Below, in pieces: positions 58,204-64,000 of a stretch of 64,000 nt of DNA. Numbering within the stretch: the first letter of the stretch is position 1; the number at the start of each line of letters is the position of its first letter. The DNA lies in IMG/VR virus record IMGVR_UViG_3300020219_000012, positions 1 through 64,000 of that record. One strand, 5' to 3'. The translations under genes and the position numbers were made by a program. This DNA comes from a virus. The notes below the pieces were generated by a model, which saw only the letters and a list, made by a program, of their open reading frames with translations, ran no database searches and had not been told where the DNA came from.

Positions 58204-58347
58204 TTACTCCGCGTCCGCCTTCTCGTCGTCGGAGTCGTCGCCGGACTCCTCGGACTCCTCGTCCTCGTCCTCGTCTTCGTCCTCGGACTCAGACTCCGCC
58301 TCGGGCTCGTCCTTCTCGGTCTCGGTCTCGGTCTCGTCGTCGGGCAT
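58204..58347 (-). CDS. Very acidic 47-residue protein
   Basis: GAGGAG six bases before the ATG. More than half of the residues are Asp or Glu, starting MPDDETETETEKDEP and ending DDEKADAE, with Ser; no hydrophobic core. Could be a DNA mimic or a charged decoy, but also a disordered chaperone-like tail. Last gene before a terminator. Gene finders will usually miss it. Confidence 0.7.
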   Translation of the reverse strand: MPDDETETETEKDEPEAESESEDEDEDEDEESEESGDDSDDEKADAE

Positions 58348-58356
58348 GGTATCTCC

Positions 58357-58749
58357 TCAGGGTTTCGCGGAAGCCGAAGTGGCGTCCTTGGTTGCGGTCT
58401 TCGGCTTGGAAGCCGTACTGCCGGGATTATCACCGAGGTTTGCCTTGGCGTCATCCCCCTTTGCCTCGTCCTTCGGGACGTCGTCCAGACGAATCTGGCT
58501 GAGCAGTGCCTGGACTCGGGTGACGCACTTCGCGCAGAGGTCGACGAAGTGGATCTTGGTGGTGTCAGTGAGGAGGGACCCCTCGACGTAGACCCTGGGG
58601 GCGGTCGGGGTTGCGACCAGTCCGCCGTTGAACGCGGCGGTCCCGAGGGCTGCCGGGGCGGAGGGCTCATCGGATGGAGGCTGCGAATCCCCCTCGATGA
58701 CCTTGTCGCAGCGATCGCAGATGATCTGAGTGACTTTCTTAACGGCCAT
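58357..58749 (-). CDS. Zinc-ribbon protein, disordered C-terminus
   Basis: 130 residues. CDRCDKVI (residues 11-18) and CAKC (about 73-76) form a split zinc ribbon. Between them lies HFVDL, and the C-terminal 40 residues are Ala/Lys/Asp/Ser. No specific family. ATG close to the end of the preceding frame. Confidence 0.6.
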   Translation of the reverse strand: MAVKKVTQIICDRCDKVIEGDSQPPSDEPSAPAALGTAAFNGGLVATPTAPRVYVEGSLLTDTTKIHFVDLCAKCVTRVQALLSQIRLDDVPKDEAKGDDAKANLGDNPGSTASKPKTATKDATSASAKP

Positions 58750-58927
58750 TTTTCTTTCCTCGAATCGGTTGCGGTGTGTTGTCCCAGACGTAAACGATCT
58801 GGGTGTCGCACTGTCGACATAGCGTGTTCGACAGGGCTGTATTTTCTACGCGCCCCCCGCGGGCGTCGCGGCACTCGTGGGGGACGGGGAGGAAGGGGCG
58901 GATGCTAGTACGCAGGACCCTGGGCAT
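58739..58927 (-). CDS. Small Cys protein, unknown
   Basis: 62 residues, starting four bases after the previous stop. HECRDARGG and LCRQCDTQIVYVWDN; the CRQC-x-TQIVYVW pattern resembles small zinc ribbons. Basic end overlaps the next start by 11 bases. Weak evidence apart from filling the gap and the Cys motif. Confidence 0.5.
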   Translation of the reverse strand: MPRVLRTSIRPFLPVPHECRDARGGRVENTALSNTLCRQCDTQIVYVWDNTPQPIRGKKNGR

Positions 58928-58930
58928 GAC

Positions 58931-59422
58931 TCAGTCTGGCACAGGGCCGAGCATCATCAGAGAGTCGAACTCCGCTAGCGCCGGTGGCGTTAGGTAGACC
59001 AAGCCGCCATGCAGACGGCAAATGCTCTCGGATGCTGGGAATGATCTCTTGCTCCAGAGCTCGCGCAGGCGCTTGAGTCGCCCCTCCTTCAGGTTGTGCT
59101 GATAGAAGGCCAGGCAGCGCAGGAAGCCATCGAGATAGGCCTCTCGATAGACCTTGGCAAAGTAGGCAGTGACTTTCGCGTTGGGATCGCTGGTGAGCGC
59201 CTCGGTGGCCGCACGACCGGACTGCGCCGCCGCCTCGGCCATGTCCTTGGCTTGCGCCTCGAACGCCTCGGGGAACTGAAGGGCTGAGCCGTTGACCGTG
59301 ATCTGCCCACAGGATCGGCAGACCAGCGGCAACTCGGCATCGTTGACGGCTCGCTTGCTGGACGCCGGCGTGGCTAAAAACTGGAACAGGCGGTCAGAGC
59401 CGCACCGGCCACAGCTCTGCAC
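58931..59422 (-). CDS. Zinc-ribbon protein, unknown
   Basis: 163 residues, GTG start with GGAGCTGACC upstream. MQSCGRCGSDRLFQF and CRSCGQI give two Cys pairs of an N-terminal zinc ribbon. The rest is helical with YREAYLDGFLRCLAFYQHN and RLRELW. No specific family recognised. In the regulator-rich minus cluster. Confidence 0.65.
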   Translation of the reverse strand: MQSCGRCGSDRLFQFLATPASSKRAVNDAELPLVCRSCGQITVNGSALQFPEAFEAQAKDMAEAAAQSGRAATEALTSDPNAKVTAYFAKVYREAYLDGFLRCLAFYQHNLKEGRLKRLRELWSKRSFPASESICRLHGGLVYLTPPALAEFDSLMMLGPVPD

Positions 59423-59424
59423 GG

Positions 59425-59628
59425 TCAGCTCCGCGGCCCTGCCGCCAGAGTCACCTCATCCCGAGCGACCTTCTCTTCGAGGGCCGCCAGGGCATAGGAC
59501 ATCAGAGACACCTTCTTCATCACGCAGAGCATCTTCACGCGCGTGTGGAAGCTCTCAGGGACCTCGACATGGAGGTTCTTGACCTTCTCCACGTCCTTGA
59601 CATCAGATGCCTCTTTGTCGTTAGCCAT
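59425..59628 (-). CDS. Ribbon-helix-helix protein
   Basis: 67 residues. Charged N-terminus (MANDKEASDVKDVEKVKN), then LHVEVPESFHTRVKMLCVMK and SLMSYALAALEEKVARDEV, fitting an RHH strand and two helices. Its ATG has no ribosome binding site and lies eight bases after a promoter -10, so possibly leaderless. Likely transcription factor. Confidence 0.7.
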   Translation of the reverse strand: MANDKEASDVKDVEKVKNLHVEVPESFHTRVKMLCVMKKVSLMSYALAALEEKVARDEVTLAAGPRS

Positions 59629-59636
59629 GGTTAGTG

Positions 59637-59663
59637 GGTATCATCGAATCAGGGTTCAGTCAA
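59637..59663 (-). promoter_or_regulatory. Possible leaderless promoter (minus strand)
   Basis: Minus strand TTGACT (59663-59658), 15-base spacer, GATACC (59642-59637), and eight bases to the ATG at 59628. The same geometry is seen at 40842-40868. The stop of the small membrane gene lies inside the -35. Confidence 0.4.
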
Positions 59664-59776
59664 CACCGCCAGGCAGCCAACATCAGAGTCAGAAAGCCGA
59701 ACAGGACGATGAATGTCCCGTCCGACGTCAGCGGCCAGCGCGGCATCCGCCGTTCCTGGCGATTGCCTTCGATCAT
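59660..59776 (-). CDS. Tiny membrane protein
   Basis: 38 residues with GAGGAG upstream of the ATG. N-terminal charged part (MIEGNRQERRMPRWPL) and a single hydrophobic helix (about 21-36, TFIVLFGFLTLMLAAW). Its stop is in the -35 element of the next promoter. No family; typical of phage membrane microproteins. Confidence 0.6.
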   Translation of the reverse strand: MIEGNRQERRMPRWPLTSDGTFIVLFGFLTLMLAAWRC

Positions 59777-59789
59777 AGATCTCCTCGGC

Positions 59790-60395
59790 CTAGAGGCCGA
59801 CGTGGGTCAGGACTTGATCAATGAGGGATTCGGGCGTGTTGGTGCCGTCGAGCAGGGTTGCCTTGTACGTCTTCGCCAGCGCCAGGTAGCGCTGCCTCAG
59901 CTCCTCGACCTTCTCGATCTTGTCGCTCTCGAAGACGACATCCTTGTACTTCTCGCGGCTCTTCATGCGGGACAGGCTGACTTCGGCCGGGATGTCGATG
60001 ACGAACAGGTGGTCCGGCAGCAGGACGCCGTCTGCGGTCGCCGAGTCGTAGACCTGCTCGATCTGCTTAACTTCGTGATGGTCTGGCTGGAACACGCGGC
60101 CCGACAAGGTCGGGTGACGATCGCAGACCACGTGATGACCCATGCGGAGACAGGCGCCGAGCTCGGCGTTGGCCTGCAGGCCGTCGGCGGCGAACAGGTA
60201 GAGGTATGCCTCCTGGGCGATCTTGACCTCCCCCCGCAGGCCTTTGCGAATGAGGGCGCCGACAGTGTTCTCGGACGGAAACCAGTACCGCAGGGAGTTA
60301 ACCCCCTTGCCGGCCAGGCGCTGGCAGATCATGCGCGCCAGGGTGGTCTTTCCACCGCCGTCACCGCCCTCCAGGCAGATGTACTTTCCGGTCAT
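59790..60395 (-). CDS. tmk: Thymidylate kinase
   Basis: 201 residues. KYICLEGGDGGGKTTLARMI (P-loop), YLYLFAADGLQ (where DR would be usual), VVCDRHPTLSG (DRH/DRY motif) and a C-terminal LID region with SRMKSREKYKDVVFESD. Phosphorylates dTMP to dTDP for phage DNA synthesis. Start overlaps the preceding stop. The loss of Arg in AADR is worth noting (G in its place). Confidence 0.88.
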   Translation of the reverse strand: MTGKYICLEGGDGGGKTTLARMICQRLAGKGVNSLRYWFPSENTVGALIRKGLRGEVKIAQEAYLYLFAADGLQANAELGACLRMGHHVVCDRHPTLSGRVFQPDHHEVKQIEQVYDSATADGVLLPDHLFVIDIPAEVSLSRMKSREKYKDVVFESDKIEKVEELRQRYLALAKTYKATLLDGTNTPESLIDQVLTHVGL

Positions 60396-60715
60396 GGCGC
60401 CTCGATGAGCGAGCTGGCGAGGAGGGTGACTTGCTTGAGGGCGTCCGCCTGGTCATGCATAGCGTCAGCGACGCGCCGATGGTGGGTGGCCAGACTTTCG
60501 ATAGCAGCAGCGGCAGCGGTCGCCTTAGCGGCATCCCAGGCGTCGATGGCCTCAGGGCTTGCGTTCGACTTCGACGGGCCGAGCAGTCGGTACGTGGCCC
60601 CCGTTGCTTCCAGCAGATCTTTTTGACTCACACCCAGGACGCGACTCCTGTCCTGATACAGCTTGTACGCCACCCTGAACCGGTCCGTCTGCTCGTCCGT
60701 TAACTGCTGCACCAT
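60392..60715 (-). CDS. Small helical protein, unknown
   Basis: 107 residues from the ATG at 60715 (AAGGAGCAAG upstream). VQQLTDEQTDRFRVAYKLYQ and LGVSQKDLLEATGATYRLLG resemble a short helix-turn-helix, with a helical Ala/His-rich C-terminal half. Its start lies 164 bases inside the preceding ORF. Possible DNA-binding protein. Confidence 0.6.
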   Translation of the reverse strand: MVQQLTDEQTDRFRVAYKLYQDRSRVLGVSQKDLLEATGATYRLLGPSKSNASPEAIDAWDAAKATAAAAAIESLATHHRRVADAMHDQADALKQVTLLASSLIEAP

Positions 60716-60995
60716 CTTGCTCCTTGAGTCGTCGGGCCTCTCGATCCCGGCGAACTTTCTGTTCGTGGCCTGATTGCAAACGCTTCGCCCGGCCGTCGAG
60801 GGCACTGGCGATTGCTGTGTATTGATCCGGGAACTCCTCTAGCAGTTGGTCGACTACATCATCCAGCGCGGCGTCGATCGCTGAGGCGATCTGGCGCATG
60901 GCGCGCCCCTTGAGCATCGTCGTCTCCACGCCTGGATCGATCTTGAACAGGAACAGCTGCGGCGGCGGCGGCTCGTTGTTGTCATCTCCGTCCAT
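60552..60995 (-). CDS. Acidic/charged protein, C-terminus uncertain
   Basis: 147 residues from the ATG at 60995 (GAGGAG upstream). Pro-rich start (DDNNEPPPPQLFLFKI), then AMRQIASAIDAALDDVVDQLL and a basic part. The last 55 residues overlap the next gene out of frame and look unlike a protein, so the functional part may end earlier. No family. Confidence 0.5.
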   Translation of the reverse strand: MDGDDNNEPPPPQLFLFKIDPGVETTMLKGRAMRQIASAIDAALDDVVDQLLEEFPDQYTAIASALDGRAKRLQSGHEQKVRRDREARRLKEQDGAAVNGRADGPVQGGVQAVSGQESRPGCESKRSAGSNGGHVPTARPVEVERKP

Positions 60996-61317
60996 CTGAC
61001 TCCTCGTAGAGAACTCTGGCCTGCATCTCGGCACTTCGTGCCGAGCGAGCGAGCTTTTTCATTTTGTCGGTCTCGAATAGGCGTCGGTCATGAGCAGAGT
61101 CCGCCGACCGCTCCAGCATCCGTAACACAGTTGCCCGAGGTCCTTCCACACGAGACAGCTCCAACCGAAACATAAACCGCCGAGATTTCTCCAGGAGCAG
61201 AAGGCTGCGGACTCTATGGCGGGATGCGCGATACGATCCCCAAAAACTACTCGAACGGCGCATCTGAGCCTCGGCCCCCTTGGGCGCAGCGTAGTTGATG
61301 ACTTGCCACTCCCCCAT
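60982..61317 (-). CDS. Basic protein, first gene of the minus-strand block
   Basis: 111 residues, AGAGGAGG before the ATG. Many Arg/Ser, with RRSSSFWGSYRASRHRVRSL and FRLELSRVEGPRATVLRML, then a basic helical end. Could bind nucleic acid. Divergent from the 61425 gene. Confidence 0.6.
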   Translation of the reverse strand: MGEWQVINYAAPKGAEAQMRRSSSFWGSYRASRHRVRSLLLLEKSRRFMFRLELSRVEGPRATVLRMLERSADSAHDRRLFETDKMKKLARSARSAEMQARVLYEESDGRR

Positions 61318-61333
61318 GCCCGGCCTCCTCTGG

Positions 61334-61362
61334 TTGACGGTTTGAATGGCTAGGTTGATACT
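61334..61362 (+). promoter_or_regulatory. Sigma-70-like promoter
   Basis: TTGACG (61334-61339), 17-base spacer, GATACT (61357-61362), in the interval upstream of the isolated 61425 gene. Good -35 and moderate -10 with ideal spacing. Confidence 0.5.
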
Positions 61363-61424
61363 CTCTGGCCTGGGCGCAGGGCGGAATCTCCCGCTTCTGC
61401 CATGAACTCTAGAAGGAGATCCCC

Positions 61425-61823
61425 ATGGCCCGCACGAAGCTCTCGATCAAAGAAACCCGCAATCTCACCAAGCTCAACCGCGCGATCTCCGTCGCCTCCA
61501 AGCTGGAGGACGCCGACGACTACTTCGACGCGATTGAGACCACGGTCTACTCGGCGGCCGGCGCGATCGCCGTCACCGATGGACTGTCCGTCCTCACGGC
61601 CACCGGCGTCGCCCAGGCGATGACCCTGGCCGACGGCACCGTGGTTGGTCAGCAGATGGCCCTCATCATGCGCAGCACGACCACCGGCGGCAGCATGGTC
61701 GTCACTGGCACCTTCACGGGTGGCACGACCCTGACCTTCGATGCGGTTAGCGAGCGCGCCAAGCTCATCTGGGTCGGCGCGGCCTGGACGCCGGTCCCCG
61801 GCTACAGCGCAACGCTTGCCTAG
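61425..61823 (+). CDS. Isolated beta-rich protein, possible decoration protein
   Basis: 132 residues; AGAAGGAGATCCCC before the ATG is the strongest ribosome binding site seen. N-terminal helix (KLSIKETRNLTKLNRAISVA), then a Thr/Ala/Gly beta domain (GQQMALIMRSTTTGGSMVVT, FTGGTTLTFDAV) like a trimer-forming decoration protein. A separate promoter on a strand opposite to its neighbours suggests high or independent expression. Role unproven. Confidence 0.55.
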   Translation: MARTKLSIKETRNLTKLNRAISVASKLEDADDYFDAIETTVYSAAGAIAVTDGLSVLTATGVAQAMTLADGTVVGQQMALIMRSTTTGGSMVVTGTFTGGTTLTFDAVSERAKLIWVGAAWTPVPGYSATLA

Positions 61824-61906
61824 CAAGTAGCTTGCCTGCCATGTGCAGGTGGAGTATCGGGGTCCGTCATCGCAAGGTGGCGGGCCCTAGCCCTTTCTGC
61901 ATTGTC

Positions 61907-61917
61907 CTTATGCCAGC
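61907..61917 (+). promoter_or_regulatory. CTTATGCCAGC motif, copy 6
   Basis: Exact copy, 31 bases before the ATG at 61949. The only nearby gene that reads away from it is the plus-strand HEMQH protein, which gives the best evidence of use in this direction. Confidence 0.5.
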
Positions 61918-61948
61918 GGCGTCGACGACGACGTGACAGAATCCGACT

Positions 61949-62545
61949 ATGTCAACTCTCGACCGCTACGCCGTCCTCAGCCTGCAGGTCAAGGACAGGT
62001 ATCCGCGATTCTCCGTGGTCGAGCGGGATAAGTCCTGGCTCCGCCCCATCTTCTGGCTGCTCCAGAAGATCACCCGGCAGGACTACTCCGGCTTCACCAC
62101 CACCATCTTCTCCACCATGTACGTCGGATCGGACTGGGCCACCAGCTCGACCACGTCACGCTACCGGCTGCTTCGTCACGAGATGCAGCACATCAAGCAG
62201 TTCCACAACTGGCCCCTGGGCAGGCGGGCCTGGCCGGTAAACCACCTCCTGATGTCGCTGGTCTACCTGCTCCTGCTTCCGGTGATCTGGACTCTGCGGG
62301 CCAAGTTCGAGCGAGAGGGCTACACCCAGACCCTGCTGGTCGAGTACGAGCTCACCGGCCCCATTGCGGATACCCGGATGGAGGAGAACGCCCGCTGGCT
62401 GGCAGAGACGTTCGGAGGCTCCGCGTACCTGTACATGTGGAGGAAGAAGGCTGCTTACGCCTGGGCGATGGAAACCCAGCGCAAGATCAACGCGGGGGAG
62501 ATTCGGAACCAGCAGGATCGGGTAGAGGTACCCCGAGCTGCATAG
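61949..62545 (+). CDS. Membrane-associated HExxH protein
   Basis: 198 residues. HEMQH at 77-81 in LLRHEMQHIKQF is a zinc motif, with an acidic LVEYELTG further on as possible third ligand. A hydrophobic stretch (about 99-115, LLMSLVYLLLLPVIWTL) follows. The class is reminiscent of small membrane metallopeptidase-like proteins; activity is not shown. Its end overlaps the convergent gene by 59 bases. Confidence 0.6.
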   Translation: MSTLDRYAVLSLQVKDRYPRFSVVERDKSWLRPIFWLLQKITRQDYSGFTTTIFSTMYVGSDWATSSTTSRYRLLRHEMQHIKQFHNWPLGRRAWPVNHLLMSLVYLLLLPVIWTLRAKFEREGYTQTLLVEYELTGPIADTRMEENARWLAETFGGSAYLYMWRKKAAYAWAMETQRKINAGEIRNQQDRVEVPRAA

Positions 62546-62936
62546 CCAGGTCGCGTAACATCATGAACCGCTCGGCCACCCAGTCCGGGGAGGCTTCCCC
62601 GATAGCCGGGATACACAGCATGGTCCTGATCGTGGCCAGGCACCTCCTGGACAGATCCTTGAATCTCTCGGCATCGTGTCTGGCCTGCCACAGCGGAGAC
62701 CAATCGCCCATGGCGATATAACGGCGACCGACCTCCATCGCCAACTCGCCACAGGGATCCTTCTCGGTCGCCATCTTGGTGAGGATGTCCAGGTAGCGCG
62801 TGGAGACCTCGAAGGACAAGGTCGCGGCAGCCTCCCGCTGGCGACGAAGTGCGGCTTGAAGAGCGTGGCAGCAGTCAATGAGCGCCGGGTGGCGTACGCC
62901 ATCCTCGAGAGTCAGGCCGCAGCTACAGCTGATCAC
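62487..62936 (-). CDS. Cys-rich helical protein, unknown
   Basis: 149 residues, GTG start overlapping the previous stop (GTGA). ISCSCGLTLEDGVRHPALID and DCCHALQAAL give a CxC ... CC group, then helical YLDILTKMATEKDPCGELAM. No family. The longer frame upstream overlaps two genes and was rejected. Confidence 0.55.
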   Translation of the reverse strand: MISCSCGLTLEDGVRHPALIDCCHALQAALRRQREAAATLSFEVSTRYLDILTKMATEKDPCGELAMEVGRRYIAMGDWSPLWQARHDAERFKDLSRRCLATIRTMLCIPAIGEASPDWVAERFMMLRDLAMQLGVPLPDPAGSESPPR

Positions 62937-63154
62937 GGGAGTACCGGGACCGGCCGTAGGTTCTTGTCGAAGCCGACTTGCCCCAGCATGGACTCCATGC
63001 TGCGGCAGGCGCCGCGGGAGCAGTCTCGCCAGTTGGCCGGGGACGTCTCCCCGGCCACGTCTTGGTGATGGGCCTGGTGGACTGTCTGGGCAATCCAGCA
63101 CATGTTCTTGGCGGCCAATCGCAGCAAGTGCGACGAGCCCTTCTCTTCTGGCAT
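62933..63154 (-). CDS. Small Cys/His protein, unknown
   Basis: 73 residues from the ATG at 63154 (AAGGA upstream). HLLRLAAKNMCWIAQTVHQA and DCSRGACRSMESML contain Cys and His positions that could bind zinc. No specific family recognised. Confidence 0.5.
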   Translation of the reverse strand: MPEEKGSSHLLRLAAKNMCWIAQTVHQAHHQDVAGETSPANWRDCSRGACRSMESMLGQVGFDKNLRPVPVLP

Positions 63155-63162
63155 GGGGTCCT

Positions 63163-63375
63163 TTAATTTGTGCGACGGTGGAAGATCCGATAGACGCTCT
63201 CGCCCAGGCGCCGGCACTCCACCTGACTGGAGACGTACAGGCCCTCCAGAACCATCCGAACCTGGTCCGCAGCAAGGCCTGTAGCTTGCGCCACGGCCGC
63301 CGCCGTCACACCATTGGCGTGATTGCGGAGGGCGCCTAGCACCTGGTTCTGAATTGACACATTCGACACGGTCAC
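63163..63375 (-). CDS. Small winged-helix-like DNA-binding protein
   Basis: 70 residues, GTG start overlapping the methyltransferase stop. SIQNQVLGALRNHANGVTAA, AVAQATGLAADQVRMVLEGL and VSSQVECRRLGESVYRIF have the helix-turn-helix plus wing pattern. A candidate regulator of the methyltransferase region. Confidence 0.65.
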   Translation of the reverse strand: MTVSNVSIQNQVLGALRNHANGVTAAAVAQATGLAADQVRMVLEGLYVSSQVECRRLGESVYRIFHRRTN

Positions 63376-64000
63376 GTGTTTTCCCCTGTCGGCACCCCAG
63401 CAGTCAAGGTACCTGTCGCTGAACTGACATCGAGCAGACGGCTTCTCGCCAAGTCGACGGCGACGGGAGACAGGTCGTTGCCGGCGAAGGTGCGTCCATT
63501 CCGGAGGGCGGCCACGCCGCACGAGCCTGACCCCATGAAGGGGTCGCAGACCAGCTCACCCGGAGCCGAACTCTGCTTGATCAGCACCTCATTGACCGCT
63601 ACCGGCTTCTCGGTCGGATAGCCGTTGCGAACGCGGGGCACCTTGATGACGTCGGCCACGCCGAGGTTGTTAAGTCTTCGCTTGCCCTTCTCGAAGAACA
63701 AGATGAGCTCGTATCGGCACCGGTAGTGGTAGCCCATCCCAATCCCCATCTTGTCCCACACGATCGGCTTCCAGAACTTGAAGCCCACCGCCTCGGCCAA
63801 CGGCTTGGCGACGAACATCGTTTCCTGATCACAGAACATGTAGAAGTGGGCGTTCTTCTGGAGGGCCGCGTAGACCAACACGAATAGCTCGGTGAACCGG
63901 GAATTCGGGAAGATCTCGAACCAGTCATTGCTCGATGACTTGCTGTGCTTGAGGCGGGTCGTGGTCCCCCGCTTGCGGTGCTTCTCCAGCGACTCATAGG
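63372..64000 (-). CDS. DNA (N6-adenine or N4-cytosine) methyltransferase, cut by right edge
   Basis: The visible part is 208 residues; the N-terminus lies beyond the window. CDPFMGSGSCGVAALRNGRT with FAGND is motif I (F-x-G-x-G, SAM binding) placed near the C-terminus, so the order is that of beta-class enzymes, with motif IV (DPPY/SPPY) probably outside. KPIVWDKMGIGMGYHYRCRY and ELILFFEKGKRRL lie between. Likely modifies phage DNA against host restriction. Specificity unknown. Confidence 0.8.
   Translation of the reverse strand, partial: YESLEKHRKRGTTTRLKHSKSSSNDWFEIFPNSRFTELFVLVYAALQKNAHFYMFCDQETMFVAKPLAEAVGFKFWKPIVWDKMGIGMGYHYRCRYELILFFEKGKRRLNNLGVADVIKVPRVRNGYPTEKPVAVNEVLIKQSSAPGELVCDPFMGSGSCGVAALRNGRTFAGNDLSPVAVDLARSRLLDVSSATGTLTAGVPTGENT

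Noticed and set aside
1-64000. tRNA genes, rRNA, CRISPR arrays, insertion sequences, attachment sites or an integrase
   Set aside because: I looked in the intergenic stretches and saw no cloverleaf, array-like repeats, transposase or recombinase motif. A proper tRNA scan was not possible here.

Overview
The window is part of a large, GC-rich genome of a tailed bacteriophage with a contractile tail (myovirus morphology). The evidence is a large terminase, a portal, a prohead protease, an HK97-fold major capsid protein, a tail sheath and a tail tube. Genes are tightly packed, with many TGATG/GTGA overlaps and strong Shine-Dalgarno sites, as expected for a phage of a GC-rich bacterium. I see no tRNA, rRNA, integrase, transposon or CRISPR array. 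No stretch longer than about 160 bases lacks a gene. Both edges cut through genes, so this is a fragment of a larger genome. The host cannot be named from the sequence.

Layout. 1-4550 (+): a tagged virion protein, the portal and a lysis cassette (holin-like, two overlapping spanin-like membrane proteins). 4547-5192 (-): two small membrane proteins. 5305-12587 (+): one 2066-residue chain that fuses complete bacterial-type RNA polymerase beta and beta-prime subunits, then an HExxH metallopeptidase-like protein and a bidirectional terminator. 12618-13483 (-): an unknown gene and SSB. 13570-27224 (+): spike/baseplate candidates, a 790-residue virion protein, the large terminase and three large fibre-like proteins. 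27230-28848 (-): three small genes. 28942-48083 (+): the head and tail module, with putative core proteins, prohead protease, capsid protein, neck proteins, sheath and tube. 48080-61317 (-): about 29 mostly small genes for DNA metabolism and regulation (PolB-like 3'-5' exonuclease, PD-(D/E)XK nuclease, OB-fold protein, sigma region 4 protein, DnaN-like clamp, Cas4/RecB-like nuclease, Sak4-like ATPase, two ribbon-helix-helix proteins, dTMP kinase, many Cys-pair proteins). 61425-62545 (+): two genes. 62487-64000 (-): small genes and a DNA methyltransferase cut by the right edge.

The main points for a second look are these. (1) The single-chain beta/beta-prime polymerase, encoded together with a separate sigma region 4-like protein. 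(2) An 11-bp word, CTTATGCCAGC, present six times (five exact, one with a single mismatch), at gene boundaries and always on the same strand; it is a candidate recognition site for the phage transcription or replication machinery. (3) A recurring short peptide, roughly F-x-x-E-L-x-K-x-A with a broader core hydrophobic-x-K-x-A, near the N-terminus of many otherwise unrelated structural-region proteins and in the N-terminal arm of the capsid protein. It may be the processing or packaging signal read by the phage prohead protease. (4) Four separate HExxH metallopeptidase-like proteins. (5) In-frame internal start sites with strong ribosome binding sites in two tag-bearing genes.
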